Of a stretch of 64,000 nucleotides of DNA, positions 47,498-56,431 are shown piece after piece. The position numbers and the translations under genes are program-made. Below the pieces are notes generated by a model. The model was not told the origin of the DNA, searched no databases, and was given only the letters and a program-made list of their open reading frames with translations. Within the stretch, counting starts at the first letter, position 1. Each line of letters starts with the position of its first letter. The DNA is from Gallaecimonas xiamenensis 3-C-1 (GTDB taxonomy: Bacteria > Pseudomonadota > Gammaproteobacteria > Enterobacterales > Gallaecimonadaceae), in the NCBI RefSeq assembly GCF_000299915.1, contig NZ_AMRI01000007.1, positions 62,001 through 126,000 on the forward strand, written 5' to 3'.

Positions 47498-47515
47498 TCC
47501 GGCTCGAGGCACCAT
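47498..47515 (+). repeat. tRNA-Phe 3'-end fragment, copy B
   Basis: TCCGGCTCGAGGCACCAT is an exact 18-base copy of the 3' end of the tRNA-Phe genes plus one base. It is preceded directly by a hairpin CCAAAATGC (47475-47483), 5-base loop, GCATTTTGG (47489-47497). The interval 47401-47497 between the operon terminator and this copy holds further short hairpins (ATCGAAC-AA-GTTCGAT at 47409-47424) and no gene. Confidence 0.9.
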
Positions 47516-47520
47516 TTAAA

Positions 47521-47555
47521 GCAAAGGCCCTGGTCGCAAGACCGGGGCTTTTTGC
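47521..47555 (+). terminator. Terminator-like hairpin after copy B
   Basis: GCCCTGGTC (47527-47535), loop GCAA, GACCGGGGC (47540-47548, one wobble pair), then T5. It is placed relative to fragment B much as the operon terminator is placed relative to the real tRNA. Confidence 0.75.
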
Positions 47556-47578
47556 TATCGGCGACACTCTGCCGCTGG

Positions 47579-47605
47579 CCTCGGCGGCCCCACCTCGGCG
47601 GCCCC
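47579..47605 (+). repeat. 13-bp direct tandem repeat
   Basis: CCTCGGCGGCCCC occurs twice (47579-47591 and 47593-47605) with a 14-base period, between tRNA fragments B and C. No function visible. Confidence 0.8.
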
Positions 47606-47614
47606 GTTCCATTG

Positions 47615-47663
47615 CGGCTCGAGGCACCATATTAGAAACCCAGCCTCGGCTGGGTTTTCTTTT
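47615..47663 (+). repeat. tRNA-Phe 3' end plus terminator, copy C
   Basis: A 49-base exact repeat of 47350-47398: the last bases of tRNA-Phe, its CCA, the intervening bases and the whole terminator hairpin. The two copies lie 265 bases apart and flank copy B. From here to the next gene at 47776 I see only a candidate promoter. Confidence 0.92.
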
Positions 47664-47720
47664 ATCCCGCCTTTGCCTGGTCCAGGTCCTGCTAGACAAA
47701 ACCCCTTACATTCTGTGCCC

Positions 47721-47748
47721 TTGCCATCCCTTTGCGGTCTGCCACAAT
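47721..47748 (+). promoter_or_regulatory. Candidate promoter of the PH-domain pair
   Basis: TTGCCA (47721-47726), 16-base spacer, CACAAT (47743-47748), 27 bases before the ATG at 47776. Confidence 0.35.
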
Positions 47749-47775
47749 GACCTTTGGTGACCCAGGGATAACCCT

Positions 47776-48276
47776 ATGTTCCATAATCATATTGTCGAGT
47801 CCCTGCCCCAGGCGGATGCCCTGGAATGGCAGCCGTTGTCCCCCAAGTACCCTCGCCAGGAACTGGCCAAGGCACTGCTGTTTGCCCTGGTCCTGTTGCT
47901 GGCCGCCCTGGCCTTGCCCGTGCTGGTGGGACATGGTTGGCTACTGGCACTGAGCCTGCCGGCGGCGCTATTGCTGGGGGGCCTGCTTTGCCTGCACCGC
48001 CATCGGCTGGCCATTACCTTTGGCTACCTGGTGCGGGAACGGGACATCCAAAGCCTTGGCGGGGTTATTTGGCGGGCCCAGACCGCCCTGTCCTATTGCC
48101 GTATCCAGCATATCGCCATAGAGCAGGGGCCCTGGGAGCGGCACCTGGGCCTGGCCACCCTGAACCTCTTTTCTGCCGGATCGTCCAGTGCCGAATTGGT
48201 GATCCCCGGCCTCGAAGAAGCAGAGGCCCAGCGCCTGCGCCAATGGTTGCTGGCCCGGATAGACCGGCATGACTGA
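47776..48276 (+). CDS. Bacterial PH-domain (YdbS-like) membrane protein
   Basis: A 166-residue protein with two adjacent N-terminal membrane helices (LLFALVLLLAALALPVLVG, LALSLPAALLLGGLLCL) and a C-terminal bPH2 domain: ITFGYLVRERDIQSLGGVIWR, LSYCRIQHIAIEQGPWERHLGLATLNLFSAG, and VIPGLEEAEAQRLRQWL. This is the YdbS half of the ydbS-ydbT pair. Biochemical role unknown. It overlaps the next gene by eight bases. Confidence 0.88.
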   Translation: MFHNHIVESLPQADALEWQPLSPKYPRQELAKALLFALVLLLAALALPVLVGHGWLLALSLPAALLLGGLLCLHRHRLAITFGYLVRERDIQSLGGVIWRAQTALSYCRIQHIAIEQGPWERHLGLATLNLFSAGSSSAELVIPGLEEAEAQRLRQWLLARIDRHD

Positions 48277-49684
48277 ATGGCGGCGCCTGTCCCCCTGGGG
48301 CATCTTGTTTTTCCTGCTGGGTCAGCTGCGCCAATGGGCCCAGGCCATACCGGCGGCCCTGGCCGGCGGCGTTTACATGGGTAAGTTCGATATCAGCACG
48401 GCGCTGCTGGTACTTATCCTGGTGGCGCCTTTTGGCATGGGCCTGGGGGCCCTGGTCAGCTGGTGGCGCTTTCTCTATCAGCTCAAGCCCGGCCGCCTGG
48501 AAATCACCCAGGGCTGGTTTTTCCGTAAGCACCTGGAGATCCCGGCCGAAAGGGTTCAGAACATTGAGGTCAGCCAGCCTCTCTACTTCAAGCCCTTGGG
48601 GCTATTTAACCTGCATATCGAGACTGCCGGTGCCAGCGGCCAGGAAGCCAAGCTGGCGGCCTTGCGCGAAGACGAGGTCAAGGCCGTCAAAGCCATGCTG
48701 CTGGCGGCCCAGTCTGAAGTAGACACAGAGGCCCACGAAGCCGAGCCGCCCCTGCTGACCCGCAGTATCGGTGACCTATTGCTGTTCGGCCTTTGCCATA
48801 ACCATCTGGCCTGGCTGTTGGTGGTAATGGCTCCCTTCTACGACAACCTGGCCGACCAGCTCGACTGGTTGCTGGACAGCAACTTGGACACTTGGGGGCC
48901 CTTTGCCTACCTGGTGGGTTTTATTGTGCTGGTACTGGTGTTGACGGCGCTCTCCATGCTGGCTGCGGTGCTGATCTACCACCCCTATCGCCTTGAGCGC
49001 CAACAAGGCAAGTTGCTGCAAAGCGGCGGCCTGCTTAACCACCGGCAACTGGCCATGGAACACAGGCGGCTGCAATGGCTGGAGCTGCGCCGCAACCTGC
49101 TGGACCGGCTCTTTGGCCGTTGGCAGCTAAGCCTGCATCCGGTCAGGGACGGCAACACCAAGCAAGGCCAGGAACCAAGCCAAAAACTGCTGGCCCCGGC
49201 CCTAAGAACTGCGGAATTACCCGAGCTACTGGCCCTGGCCGGCGCCCAGCGGCTGCCGCAAGGGGCCTTTTGCCGCCCGCCTGCCTATTACCTTGGCCGC
49301 TTATTGCTGTGGACGGCATTGCCGGCCCTGTTGCTGGGGGCAGGCAGCGCCATAGAGCTGGGCTGGGGCGCCCTGCTGCTGGGGCTGGCCCCCTGGTGCT
49401 GGGTTTATCTTTATTGGCTGGGTTGTGGCTGGCAGCTGGACGAGGACAGGCTCTGGGTGCGCCGGGGCCTATGGAGCCAGCATTTTTGGCTACTGCTGCC
49501 CCATAAGGTGCAGGGCGTAAAACTGGTGCAAAGCCCAGGGCAAAGGACCCGGGGTTACGCTACCCTGGCGCTGACCACGGCGGCGGGGCACCTGACCCTG
49601 CCCTACCTGCCCTTGCGGCAGGCCTGTTACCTGCGCAACTGGCTGCTGGCCAAGGCCCAGCAGCGCCCGGAGCATTGGCTCTAA
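48269..49684 (+). CDS. Bacterial PH-domain (YdbT-like) membrane protein
   Basis: A 471-residue membrane protein with three bPH2-type repeats separated by paired helices. First repeat around LEITQGWFFRKHLEIPAERVQNIEVSQ, second around LLQSGGLLNHRQLAMEHRRLQWLELRRNLLDRLFGRW, third around WVRRGLWSQHFWLLLPHKVQG. Helices include LLVVMAPFYDNL, LVGFIVLVLVLTALSML and LLLWTALPALLLGAG. Encoded with the YdbS-like partner as an overlapping pair, an arrangement conserved widely in bacteria. Role unknown. Convergent with the next gene, overlapping four bases. Confidence 0.88.
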   Translation: MTEWRRLSPWGILFFLLGQLRQWAQAIPAALAGGVYMGKFDISTALLVLILVAPFGMGLGALVSWWRFLYQLKPGRLEITQGWFFRKHLEIPAERVQNIEVSQPLYFKPLGLFNLHIETAGASGQEAKLAALREDEVKAVKAMLLAAQSEVDTEAHEAEPPLLTRSIGDLLLFGLCHNHLAWLLVVMAPFYDNLADQLDWLLDSNLDTWGPFAYLVGFIVLVLVLTALSMLAAVLIYHPYRLERQQGKLLQSGGLLNHRQLAMEHRRLQWLELRRNLLDRLFGRWQLSLHPVRDGNTKQGQEPSQKLLAPALRTAELPELLALAGAQRLPQGAFCRPPAYYLGRLLLWTALPALLLGAGSAIELGWGALLLGLAPWCWVYLYWLGCGWQLDEDRLWVRRGLWSQHFWLLLPHKVQGVKLVQSPGQRTRGYATLALTTAAGHLTLPYLPLRQACYLRNWLLAKAQQRPEHWL

Positions 49685-50160
49685 CGGCTGGGCACCGCCA
49701 GCACTTTGGGGATGATGCCAAGATGGTCGCAAAAGCGCTCCACTCCGGTCTTGGGGATCACCAGGGTCTGGTGGCTGACCAGGGGGTGGCATTGAAAGTC
49801 CTGGCCCTGCCAAAGGGCTTCATCTATCCAGAGGGCAACGGTGCCTTGCGGGGCTTGGGCCAAGGCCAGCAAGGACACAGCCCCCGGCGCCACCCCCAGG
49901 TAACGTTCAAGACGCTCTGCAGATGCGAAGCCCAGCCGCGACAAACCGCTTTGGCGGGACAGGGCCTTTAGGTCCACCTGTTTGTCTGGGGTGGTGAGCA
50001 GCAAGATATGCTGACGGCCGTAGTTGTCCCGCAAGAAGAGGTTCTTGATGCGCTGGCCCGGCCTGGCCAGGCCAAAGCGGTCAGCGGCCTGGCAGTCGGG
50101 CAAGGGTGGGTGCTCCACCTTGTTAAAGGCGATCCCCAAACGGCTTAGCAAGGCTTCCAT
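49681..50160 (-). CDS. ProXp-ala / YbaK-family aminoacyl-tRNA deacylase
   Basis: A 159-residue free-standing editing domain related to the INS domain of prolyl-tRNA synthetase, expected to hydrolyse mischarged Ala-tRNA(Pro). LGIAFNKVEHPPLPDCQAAD, IKNLFLRDNYGRQHILLLTTPDKQVDLKAL and LERYLGVAPGAVSLLAL match the PrdX/ProXp-ala pattern. K in the KNLFLRD block is the conserved lysine. Which tRNA it edits is inferred from family. Confidence 0.88.
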   Translation of the reverse strand: MEALLSRLGIAFNKVEHPPLPDCQAADRFGLARPGQRIKNLFLRDNYGRQHILLLTTPDKQVDLKALSRQSGLSRLGFASAERLERYLGVAPGAVSLLALAQAPQGTVALWIDEALWQGQDFQCHPLVSHQTLVIPKTGVERFCDHLGIIPKVLAVPSR

Positions 50161-50208
50161 GGGCGGCTCCGCACAAAAGCCCCAGCCTAGCCAAAGCCCA
50201 ACTGGGGC

Positions 50209-50967
50209 TCAATCCCCTTTATGGCGGGCAAAGACCTGCATCAGCTCCATGGGCAGGGGGAAGATGATGGTGGAATTATTCTCGCCGGAGATCTCGGTCA
50301 GGGTCTGTAGGTAACGCAACTGTATGGCCTGGGGCTGCTGGGCCAACACCTGGGCGGCCTCCAGCAACTTCTTGGACGCTTCGAGCTCACCGCTGGCATG
50401 GATCACCTTGGCTCGGCGCACCCTTTCCGCCTCTGCCTGGCGGGCGATGGCCCTGATCATGGAGTCATCCAGGTCCACGTGCTTTATCTCCACATTACTG
50501 ACCTTGATGCCCCAGGCGTCGGTGCTGGTATCGAGGATGCGCTGCAGGTCGGCATTGAGGGTTTCCCGTTCCGCCAGCAGCTCGTCCAATTCGTGCTGGC
50601 CAAGCACCGAGCGCAAGGTGGTCTGAGCCAGTTGGCTGGTAGCCTCCAGGTAGTTTTCCACGTTGATGATGGCCTTTTGCGGGTCCACCACCCGAAAGTA
50701 GATGACGGCGTTGACCCTGATGGTGACGTTGTCCCTGGAGATAACGTCCTGGGTCGGCACGTCCATGGTCAGGGTACGAAGGTCTACCCGCACCATCTGC
50801 TGCACAAAGGGCACTATGATGATGAGCCCGGGCCCCTTCACCTTGTAAAAGCGCCCCAGCAGGAACACCACCGCCCTTTCGTATTCGCGCAGGATGCGAA
50901 ACATGCTGGCGATGATGAACAGCAGCAGGACAAACAACAGCAGCGGAAAATAGGCAAGGGGTATCAT
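50209..50967 (-). CDS. Slipin/stomatin-family membrane protein
   Basis: A 252-residue SPFH protein: one N-terminal membrane hairpin ([17 protein letters not shown]), then [21 protein letters not shown], the SPFH core [20 protein letters not shown], and a coiled helical tail with [20 protein letters not shown]. Oligomerises in membrane microdomains. The ATG at 50967 overlaps the stop of the NfeD protease by four bases. NfeD-slipin operons are widely conserved: the protease cleaves the slipin C-terminal region in archaeal homologues. Confidence 0.94.
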   Translation of the reverse strand: MIPLAYFPLLLFVLLLFIIASMFRILREYERAVVFLLGRFYKVKGPGLIIIVPFVQQMVRVDLRTLTMDVPTQDVISRDNVTIRVNAVIYFRVVDPQKAIINVENYLEATSQLAQTTLRSVLGQHELDELLAERETLNADLQRILDTSTDAWGIKVSNVEIKHVDLDDSMIRAIARQAEAERVRRAKVIHASGELEASKKLLEAAQVLAQQPQAIQLRYLQTLTEISGENNSTIIFPLPMELMQVFARHKGD

Positions 50968-52280
50968 GGCTTGCGCTCCTCTTGTGGTAATGGCTGAACC
51001 TTCAAGGTCAGCCCCTCGACGGCCTGCACCCGCACCCACTGGCCGGCAGCCAGGGGCTGGTCGCAGGTGGCCGTCCAAATCTCCCCCTGCACCCTGACCT
51101 GGCCTTCACCGGTAAAGGCCTTTAAGCACTCACCTTGAAGGCCAAGCAGCATGTCGTCCCCCGACGCTGGCGGGCGGTGGCGCAACTTGAGCAGCATCCT
51201 TGCCACCACCAGCAGGAACAGCAGTGACAACAGGGCAAAGGCGGCGATCACCGGCCAGGCCACCCGAAAGGCCTTATCCGGGCTTTCAAACAACAGCACC
51301 GACCCCAGCAGGAAGGCCACCAGCCCCCCTGCCCCCAGGATGCCGAAACTGGGCACCAGGGCCTCGGCGCTTAGCAGGGCCAGCCCCACCAGTATCAAAG
51401 CCAGGCCGGCGTAGCTGATGGGCAGCATCTGGAAGGCCAGCAGCGCCAGTAACAGGCAGATAACCCCTATGGTGCCGGACACCCCAAAGCCGGGGCTGTA
51501 GAACTCCAGCAACAGGCCATAAACCCCAAGCAGCATCAGTATGTAGGCGATATTGGGGTCGGTTATGACCATGATGAAGCGCTGGCGCCAGTCCGGGGTA
51601 CGGCGCTCGGCCACCAGGCCCTGGGTAGCCATTCGCCACTTACCGGCTGTGGTCTCTACTTCACGGCCATCGAGCTTGGCCAGCAGTTCTGCTTCATCCT
51701 TGGCGACAAGCTCTATCACCCCCTTGGCCAGGGCCTGGCTGGCGGTCAGGGTTGCCGCGTCTCTCACCGCCGACTCGCCCCAGTCGCCGTTGCGGCCCCT
51801 GAGCTCGGCCAGGGCGCGGATATCCGCTACGGCATCGTTCATCTGTTTGCGGGCCAGGGTCTTTTGATTGTCGTCGGTATCGTCCTTTTCCTTGGCGCCC
51901 CCACCGGTCAACTGTACCGGGCTGGCCGCCCCCAAATGGGTAGCCGGAGCCATGGCGGCTACATGGCTGGCATAGAGCATGAAGGTACCGGCAGAGGCGG
52001 CCCTGGCCCCCTGGGGTGCTACGTAGATAACCACAGGTACAGGGCTGGCCAATATGGCCTGGTTGATATCATGGGTGGCGGAAGCCAGGCCCCCTGGCGT
52101 GTCCAGGGTGACCAGCACCAAAACCGGGGCCGGCTGTTGTTGCCCGGCCTCACGCAGTTGGCCAGCTAGATAATCGGCGGTACCGGGGCCTATGGCACCC
52201 TTGATGTCCAGCTGCCAGTAACTGCCCTGGGCCAGGGCGCAGCTGCAGAAAAAGAGCAGGGCCCAAAGCATTCTTGCCAT
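50964..52280 (-). CDS. Long-form NfeD membrane serine protease (ClpP class)
   Basis: A 438-residue long NfeD protein. Signal peptide ([13 protein letters not shown]); a ClpP-like periplasmic protease domain with [18 protein letters not shown] and the nucleophile serine in [14 protein letters not shown], with a lysine in [13 protein letters not shown] as the likely dyad base. Then four to five helices ([21 protein letters not shown] and following) and a C-terminal OB-fold NfeD domain ([23 protein letters not shown]). Operon with the slipin gene; probable membrane-quality control. Confidence 0.93.
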   Translation of the reverse strand: MARMLWALLFFCSCALAQGSYWQLDIKGAIGPGTADYLAGQLREAGQQQPAPVLVLVTLDTPGGLASATHDINQAILASPVPVVIYVAPQGARAASAGTFMLYASHVAAMAPATHLGAASPVQLTGGGAKEKDDTDDNQKTLARKQMNDAVADIRALAELRGRNGDWGESAVRDAATLTASQALAKGVIELVAKDEAELLAKLDGREVETTAGKWRMATQGLVAERRTPDWRQRFIMVITDPNIAYILMLLGVYGLLLEFYSPGFGVSGTIGVICLLLALLAFQMLPISYAGLALILVGLALLSAEALVPSFGILGAGGLVAFLLGSVLLFESPDKAFRVAWPVIAAFALLSLLFLLVVARMLLKLRHRPPASGDDMLLGLQGECLKAFTGEGQVRVQGEIWTATCDQPLAAGQWVRVQAVEGLTLKVQPLPQEERKP

Positions 52281-52437
52281 AGCGGAATGTTCCCAGGCTC
52301 AGTATTCAAAGCGTAGTAGATAAGCGTTCCCTCACCTTCAAAGCCCCTGCGATCAGCGACTTGCCGCCCCCAACTGGGTTGAGACTTTGCACTTGTTGGT
52401 GTTAACTGAGTGCCAAGCCAACCTTAAGCTCAGCATC

Positions 52438-53454
52438 TTGAAGACAGCCACCATCAATGACGTTGCCCGCCTGGCCGGGGTGTCCATCAAAACCGTATCC
52501 AGGGTCATCAACCGCGAACCCAAGGTCAGGGAAGAAACGGTGGCCAAGGTCATGGAAGCGGCCCGGCAACTGGACTACCAACCCAACCAGGCGGCCCGCA
52601 GCCTGGCCGGTTTCAAGTCCTTTAACATCGGTTACCTCTACGACAACCCCAACGCCTACTATGTCATCGACATGCAAAACGGCCTCTTGGCCGCCTGCCG
52701 CGAACATGGCTATGAGTTGTTGATCCACCCCTGCGACGCCTTTACCGGCCATATCGTCGAAGAGCTGACCGCCACCGTCAAAAGGGCCCGTCTGGCCGGG
52801 GTTGTGTTGACCCCGCCCCTGTCGGAGCTGCCGGAAGTGCTCCATACCCTTAAGGATCTGGAGATCCCCTTCGTGCGCATCATCTCCGGCAGCAAGGCAC
52901 CGGACCAACTCAGCCCCTGCGTCATGGTGGACGACCACGGCGCCGCCTTGGAGGTGACCCGGCATTTGCTGGAGCAAGGCCACCAGCAACTGGCCTTTTT
53001 CTGCGGTGACACCATCCACCACTCCACCGCCGAGCGCCAAAGCGGCTTTGAAGAAGCCCTGCGCCAATTTGGCCTGGACCCGGCCCAGGCGGCCATCTTG
53101 CCTGGCCGCTATGCCTTTGATTCCGGGGTAGCCAATGCCCGCCAGGTACTGGCCCAGACCCCCAGGCCCACCGCCATAGTGGCGGCCAATGACGAGATAG
53201 CGGCCGGCGCCCTCTTTGCCTGCCGCCTCGAAGGAGTCAGGGTCCCCGAAGACATCGCCATTGCCGGCTTCGAAGACTCGCCCTTTTCCCGCCAAACCTG
53301 GCCGCCCCTGACCACGGCCCAGCAGCCCAACAGCCTGATAGCACGCCGCGCCGCCGAGCTGCTGCTGGCCAGCCTGCGTGGGGACGCCAAAGATAACCAA
53401 CTGATATTCAAGCCTAAATTACTGAAACGCGATTCCACCGCCCGCCCCGCCTGA
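52438..53454 (+). CDS. nagR: LacI-family transcriptional regulator, probable NagR
   Basis: A 338-residue LacI/GalR regulator. Helix-turn-helix and hinge: TINDVARLAGVSIKTVSRVINREPKVREETV, LDYQPNQAARSLAGFKS. The sugar-binding domain includes NIGYLYDNPNAYYVIDMQNGLL, VMVDDHGAALEVTRHLLEQGH and AIVAANDEIAAGALFA. The likely start is TTG at 52438, giving LKTATINDVA; the frame opens at 52387. First gene of the chitin/GlcNAc locus and upstream of the TonB receptor, whose promoter carries the operator. The effector is probably GlcNAc-6-phosphate or GlcNAc. Confidence 0.85.
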   Translation: MKTATINDVARLAGVSIKTVSRVINREPKVREETVAKVMEAARQLDYQPNQAARSLAGFKSFNIGYLYDNPNAYYVIDMQNGLLAACREHGYELLIHPCDAFTGHIVEELTATVKRARLAGVVLTPPLSELPEVLHTLKDLEIPFVRIISGSKAPDQLSPCVMVDDHGAALEVTRHLLEQGHQQLAFFCGDTIHHSTAERQSGFEEALRQFGLDPAQAAILPGRYAFDSGVANARQVLAQTPRPTAIVAANDEIAAGALFACRLEGVRVPEDIAIAGFEDSPFSRQTWPPLTTAQQPNSLIARRAAELLLASLRGDAKDNQLIFKPKLLKRDSTARPA

Positions 53455-53513
53455 CCCTCCATCCAGACCGGCCTTGATGCTGAGATCAAGGTCATCTTTA
53501 CGTAAAAAACCGT

Positions 53514-53568
53514 TTGCAACTTGTTCACAATTTGGCTAGCGTGACAAACGGATGACAACGCTGTCATA
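53514..53568 (+). promoter_or_regulatory. Promoter and NagR-type operator of the TonB receptor gene
   Basis: Operator GATGACAACGCTGTCATA (53551-53568), arms TGACA (53553-53557) and TGTCA (53562-53566). A candidate promoter precedes it: TTGCAA (53514-53519), 17-base spacer, TAGCGT (53537-53542; a poor -10). The operator would sit at the transcription start, suitable for a repressor. Confidence 0.7.
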
Positions 53569-53633
53569 TCGATAACAGAGCTCCAGCAGTAAGGAGCCGA
53601 AGCAGAAAACCAAGACATCAGGATGGAACTCCC

Positions 53634-56381
53634 ATGGAAAATCGCAAACTGAGCTCGTGCGCTCTTGCTGTGAAATTCGCCTTGATAGTCGGAGGCGCAG
53701 TTGCCCTGCCCAGCTGGGCCGCCGATACCACTCCGGCCACCAGCACAGCGCCCGCCGCCGCGACCGAAACCGACGATATCGAGCGCATCGAAGTCACCGG
53801 CATCCGCGCCAGTATGAAAGCCTCGGTCAACACCAAACGCTTCAGCACTGCCGTCGTCGACGCCATCACTTCCGAAGATATCGGCAAGTTCCCGGACAAG
53901 AACGTCGCAGATTCCCTGTCCCGCATCACCGGCGTGTCCGTGACCCGCGACTTCGGTGAAGGGGAAAAAATCGCCGTACGGGGTACCGACCCCTCCCAGA
54001 ACCGGACCCTGCTCAACGGCGCCGCCGTGGCGTCAGCCGACTGGTTCGTGCTGGACAACCCGTCCCGCGCCTTCAACTTCACCCTGCTGCCCTCCAACCT
54101 GGTGTCCTCCCTGGAGGTCTACAAGAGTCCCCAGGCCGACGTACAGGAAGGATCTCTGGGCGGCACCGTTTACCTGAAGACCTTCAAGCCCCTGCAGCTG
54201 GACGCCAACACCCTCAAGCTGAGCTTTGAAGAACAATATTCCGATAATTCCGAAGAATGGGATCCGCAGATATCCGGCCTCTATTCCTGGAAGAACGAAG
54301 ACGAAACCTTCGGCTTCCTGGTGGCCCTGACCAAGCAAGACCGCACCTTGGTCCGTGAAGGTAAGGAAGCCCTCGGCTTTGTTGCCGCCGACAACGGCAC
54401 CCCCAACGATCAAAGCGACGACTATTGGTATCCGCGCGTTATCGGTGATGCCCATTTCAGCCAGGAGCGGGAACGTAAGACCGGTTTTGCCTCCATTCAG
54501 TGGCGCCCGGCCGACGCCTGGGACCTAACCCTGAACGTGCTGGATACCAAGCTCGACGCCAACAACACCAACCACAACCTCTACACCTTCCTCAACGAAA
54601 ACTTCGACCCGGCCAGTGCCACTTTCAGCGGCAATAACGTCATTGCCGGCACCGCCTACGACGCCACCTCCCAGCTCTATGTCATAGACCGGGTGTCCTA
54701 TTCCGACTCCAAGTCCTATGACTTTGACGGCAGCTACAGCGCCGACAGCTTCAAGGTGACCATGCGCGCCGGCCACACCGAGGCCGAAGGCGGTACCAGC
54801 CGTGACCGCCACTACCAGTTCTCCCGGGTCATGGACCATGTGGATTTTGCTGGCCTTAACCACACCGACTACGTGGATGCCACCAACACCGAAAGCCGTG
54901 ACATGCTGCTGGCCCGTCCCTTCGACTGGATGCAGGAAGGGGCCAGGGTGATGGAAGACGAGGAAAACTACGGCGGCCTGGACTTCGAATTCCCGGTCAG
55001 CACCGGTGTCTTTACCGACATCAAAACCGGGGTTTACTACCGCGACCACGACAAGAGCCAGCGCCAGAGCGGTACTCGCTTCCACTGGACAGCCGACTCC
55101 CAGCATAACGACCCGGCAAACGGCCCTTATGGCGATCTGAAACCCGGTGAAGGCTCCTGGGGCGCCGACGTGCTGGGTTGGGACGGCTCAGGCTACACCC
55201 TGGCCGATTTCGTCGGCGGCGGTTCCACCGCCTATTACCCGTTGCTGGACCTGGGTAAAGGGGCTGCCATCGCCTACCCCAATGCCGCTTATGCCAGCCC
55301 CACCGCCACCTTCCTGTTCCTGGCCGATACCTGGCAGGTCAACGAGAAGATCTACGCCGCCTATGCCAAGGGCGACTTCCAAGGCGACGGTTTCCGTGGT
55401 GACATCGGCCTGCGCTTTGTGAAAACCGAAGTGGAATCCACCGGTTATAAGTGGAACGGTGATGCTACCGCCGCCGCCATCAGCCTGCTGCCGGACTACC
55501 AGCTACTGGCCCTGGCCGTGGACCCCAACGGCAACTGGGATGTGCATCAGGAAACGGCCAAGCATGACTATGAAGACATCCTGCCCAACCTGAACCTGAT
55601 CTTCGATTTGAGCGACGACACCCTGCTGCGCTTTACCGCAGCCCGGGTCATGTCCCGCCCGGATTACAAGGACATCGCCAACCACGAGTCCACCAACATC
55701 CCCACCGGTAACGCCGCCCTGGGTAACCCCTACCTGGATCCGATCCGGGCCAACCAGTACGACATCGCCTACGAGTGGTATTTCGACGACACCGGCATGC
55801 TGGCTGCCACCTTCTTCTACAAGGACATCGAAGGCCTGGTGAAGTATGAGGTGAGCGAAGTGCAGGCCTATGACGAGCAGGCCGGTGAGTACGTCACCCT
55901 CAACCGCACCAAGCCGGTCAACGGCGCCGGCAGCGAGGTCAAGGGCCTGGAACTGACCTACCAGCAGGAGTTTGGCAACTTCGGCCTGATGGCCAACTAC
56001 ACCTACACCGACGCCGACTCCAATGAAGAGCGCGATGCCTTCAACAACCCCGGTTCCGGCTTGACCCTGGGCGCCTCCAAGCACATGGCCAACCTTACCG
56101 GCTACTACGAGAACGACTGGTTGAGCGCCCGCCTGGCCTACAACTACCGTACCGAGTACTACGACGGCATCAGCGAGTACGGCGCCGAAGTCTATACCGA
56201 CGACTACGCCCAACTGGACGGCCGTATCGGCGTCAAGGTCATGGAAAACCTGGAACTGACCGCCGAAGCCATCAACATCACCGACGAAGAGATAGAGCAG
56301 TACCACATCGACAAGTCAGCACCGTCCAAGCTTTACAGCAACGGTCGCCGCTTCTATGTGGGCCTGAACTACAGCTTCTAA
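53634..56381 (+). CDS. TonB-dependent receptor for chito-oligosaccharides
   Basis: A 915-residue outer-membrane receptor. Signal peptide to about residue 30 (ending LPSWAAD); a TonB-box-like segment DDIERIEVTGIRAS; the plug with SEDIGKFPDKNVADSLSRI, ISVTRDFGEGEKIAVRG-like block (SVTRDFGEGEKIAVRGTDP) and EGSLGGTVYLKT; then a 22-strand barrel ending RRFYVGLNYSF. This is the carbohydrate-uptake subclass common in Xanthomonas, Caulobacter and Shewanella. The neighbours (LacI regulator, hexosaminidase, nag genes) point to GlcNAc oligomers as substrate. Start ATG 53634; a weak ribosome site. Confidence 0.93.
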   Translation: MENRKLSSCALAVKFALIVGGAVALPSWAADTTPATSTAPAAATETDDIERIEVTGIRASMKASVNTKRFSTAVVDAITSEDIGKFPDKNVADSLSRITGVSVTRDFGEGEKIAVRGTDPSQNRTLLNGAAVASADWFVLDNPSRAFNFTLLPSNLVSSLEVYKSPQADVQEGSLGGTVYLKTFKPLQLDANTLKLSFEEQYSDNSEEWDPQISGLYSWKNEDETFGFLVALTKQDRTLVREGKEALGFVAADNGTPNDQSDDYWYPRVIGDAHFSQERERKTGFASIQWRPADAWDLTLNVLDTKLDANNTNHNLYTFLNENFDPASATFSGNNVIAGTAYDATSQLYVIDRVSYSDSKSYDFDGSYSADSFKVTMRAGHTEAEGGTSRDRHYQFSRVMDHVDFAGLNHTDYVDATNTESRDMLLARPFDWMQEGARVMEDEENYGGLDFEFPVSTGVFTDIKTGVYYRDHDKSQRQSGTRFHWTADSQHNDPANGPYGDLKPGEGSWGADVLGWDGSGYTLADFVGGGSTAYYPLLDLGKGAAIAYPNAAYASPTATFLFLADTWQVNEKIYAAYAKGDFQGDGFRGDIGLRFVKTEVESTGYKWNGDATAAAISLLPDYQLLALAVDPNGNWDVHQETAKHDYEDILPNLNLIFDLSDDTLLRFTAARVMSRPDYKDIANHESTNIPTGNAALGNPYLDPIRANQYDIAYEWYFDDTGMLAATFFYKDIEGLVKYEVSEVQAYDEQAGEYVTLNRTKPVNGAGSEVKGLELTYQQEFGNFGLMANYTYTDADSNEERDAFNNPGSGLTLGASKHMANLTGYYENDWLSARLAYNYRTEYYDGISEYGAEVYTDDYAQLDGRIGVKVMENLELTAEAINITDEEIEQYHIDKSAPSKLYSNGRRFYVGLNYSF

Positions 56382-56390
56382 CCTGACCCA

Positions 56391-56410
56391 CCCGGGCCCA
56401 AGGGCCCGGG
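56391..56410 (+). terminator. GC-rich intercistronic hairpin
   Basis: CCCGGGCCC (56391-56399), 2-base gap, GGGCCCGGG (56402-56410), then TTCTT. It lies nine bases past the TonB receptor stop and 21 before the hexosaminidase start. It may lower downstream expression or stabilise the upstream message. Confidence 0.6.
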
Positions 56411-56431
56411 TTCTTGCAGATGGATTTATCG

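Noticed and set aside
47348-47663. A full genomic island between tRNA 3' repeats
   Set aside because: Only 265 bases separate the outer repeats, with no gene or integrase inside.
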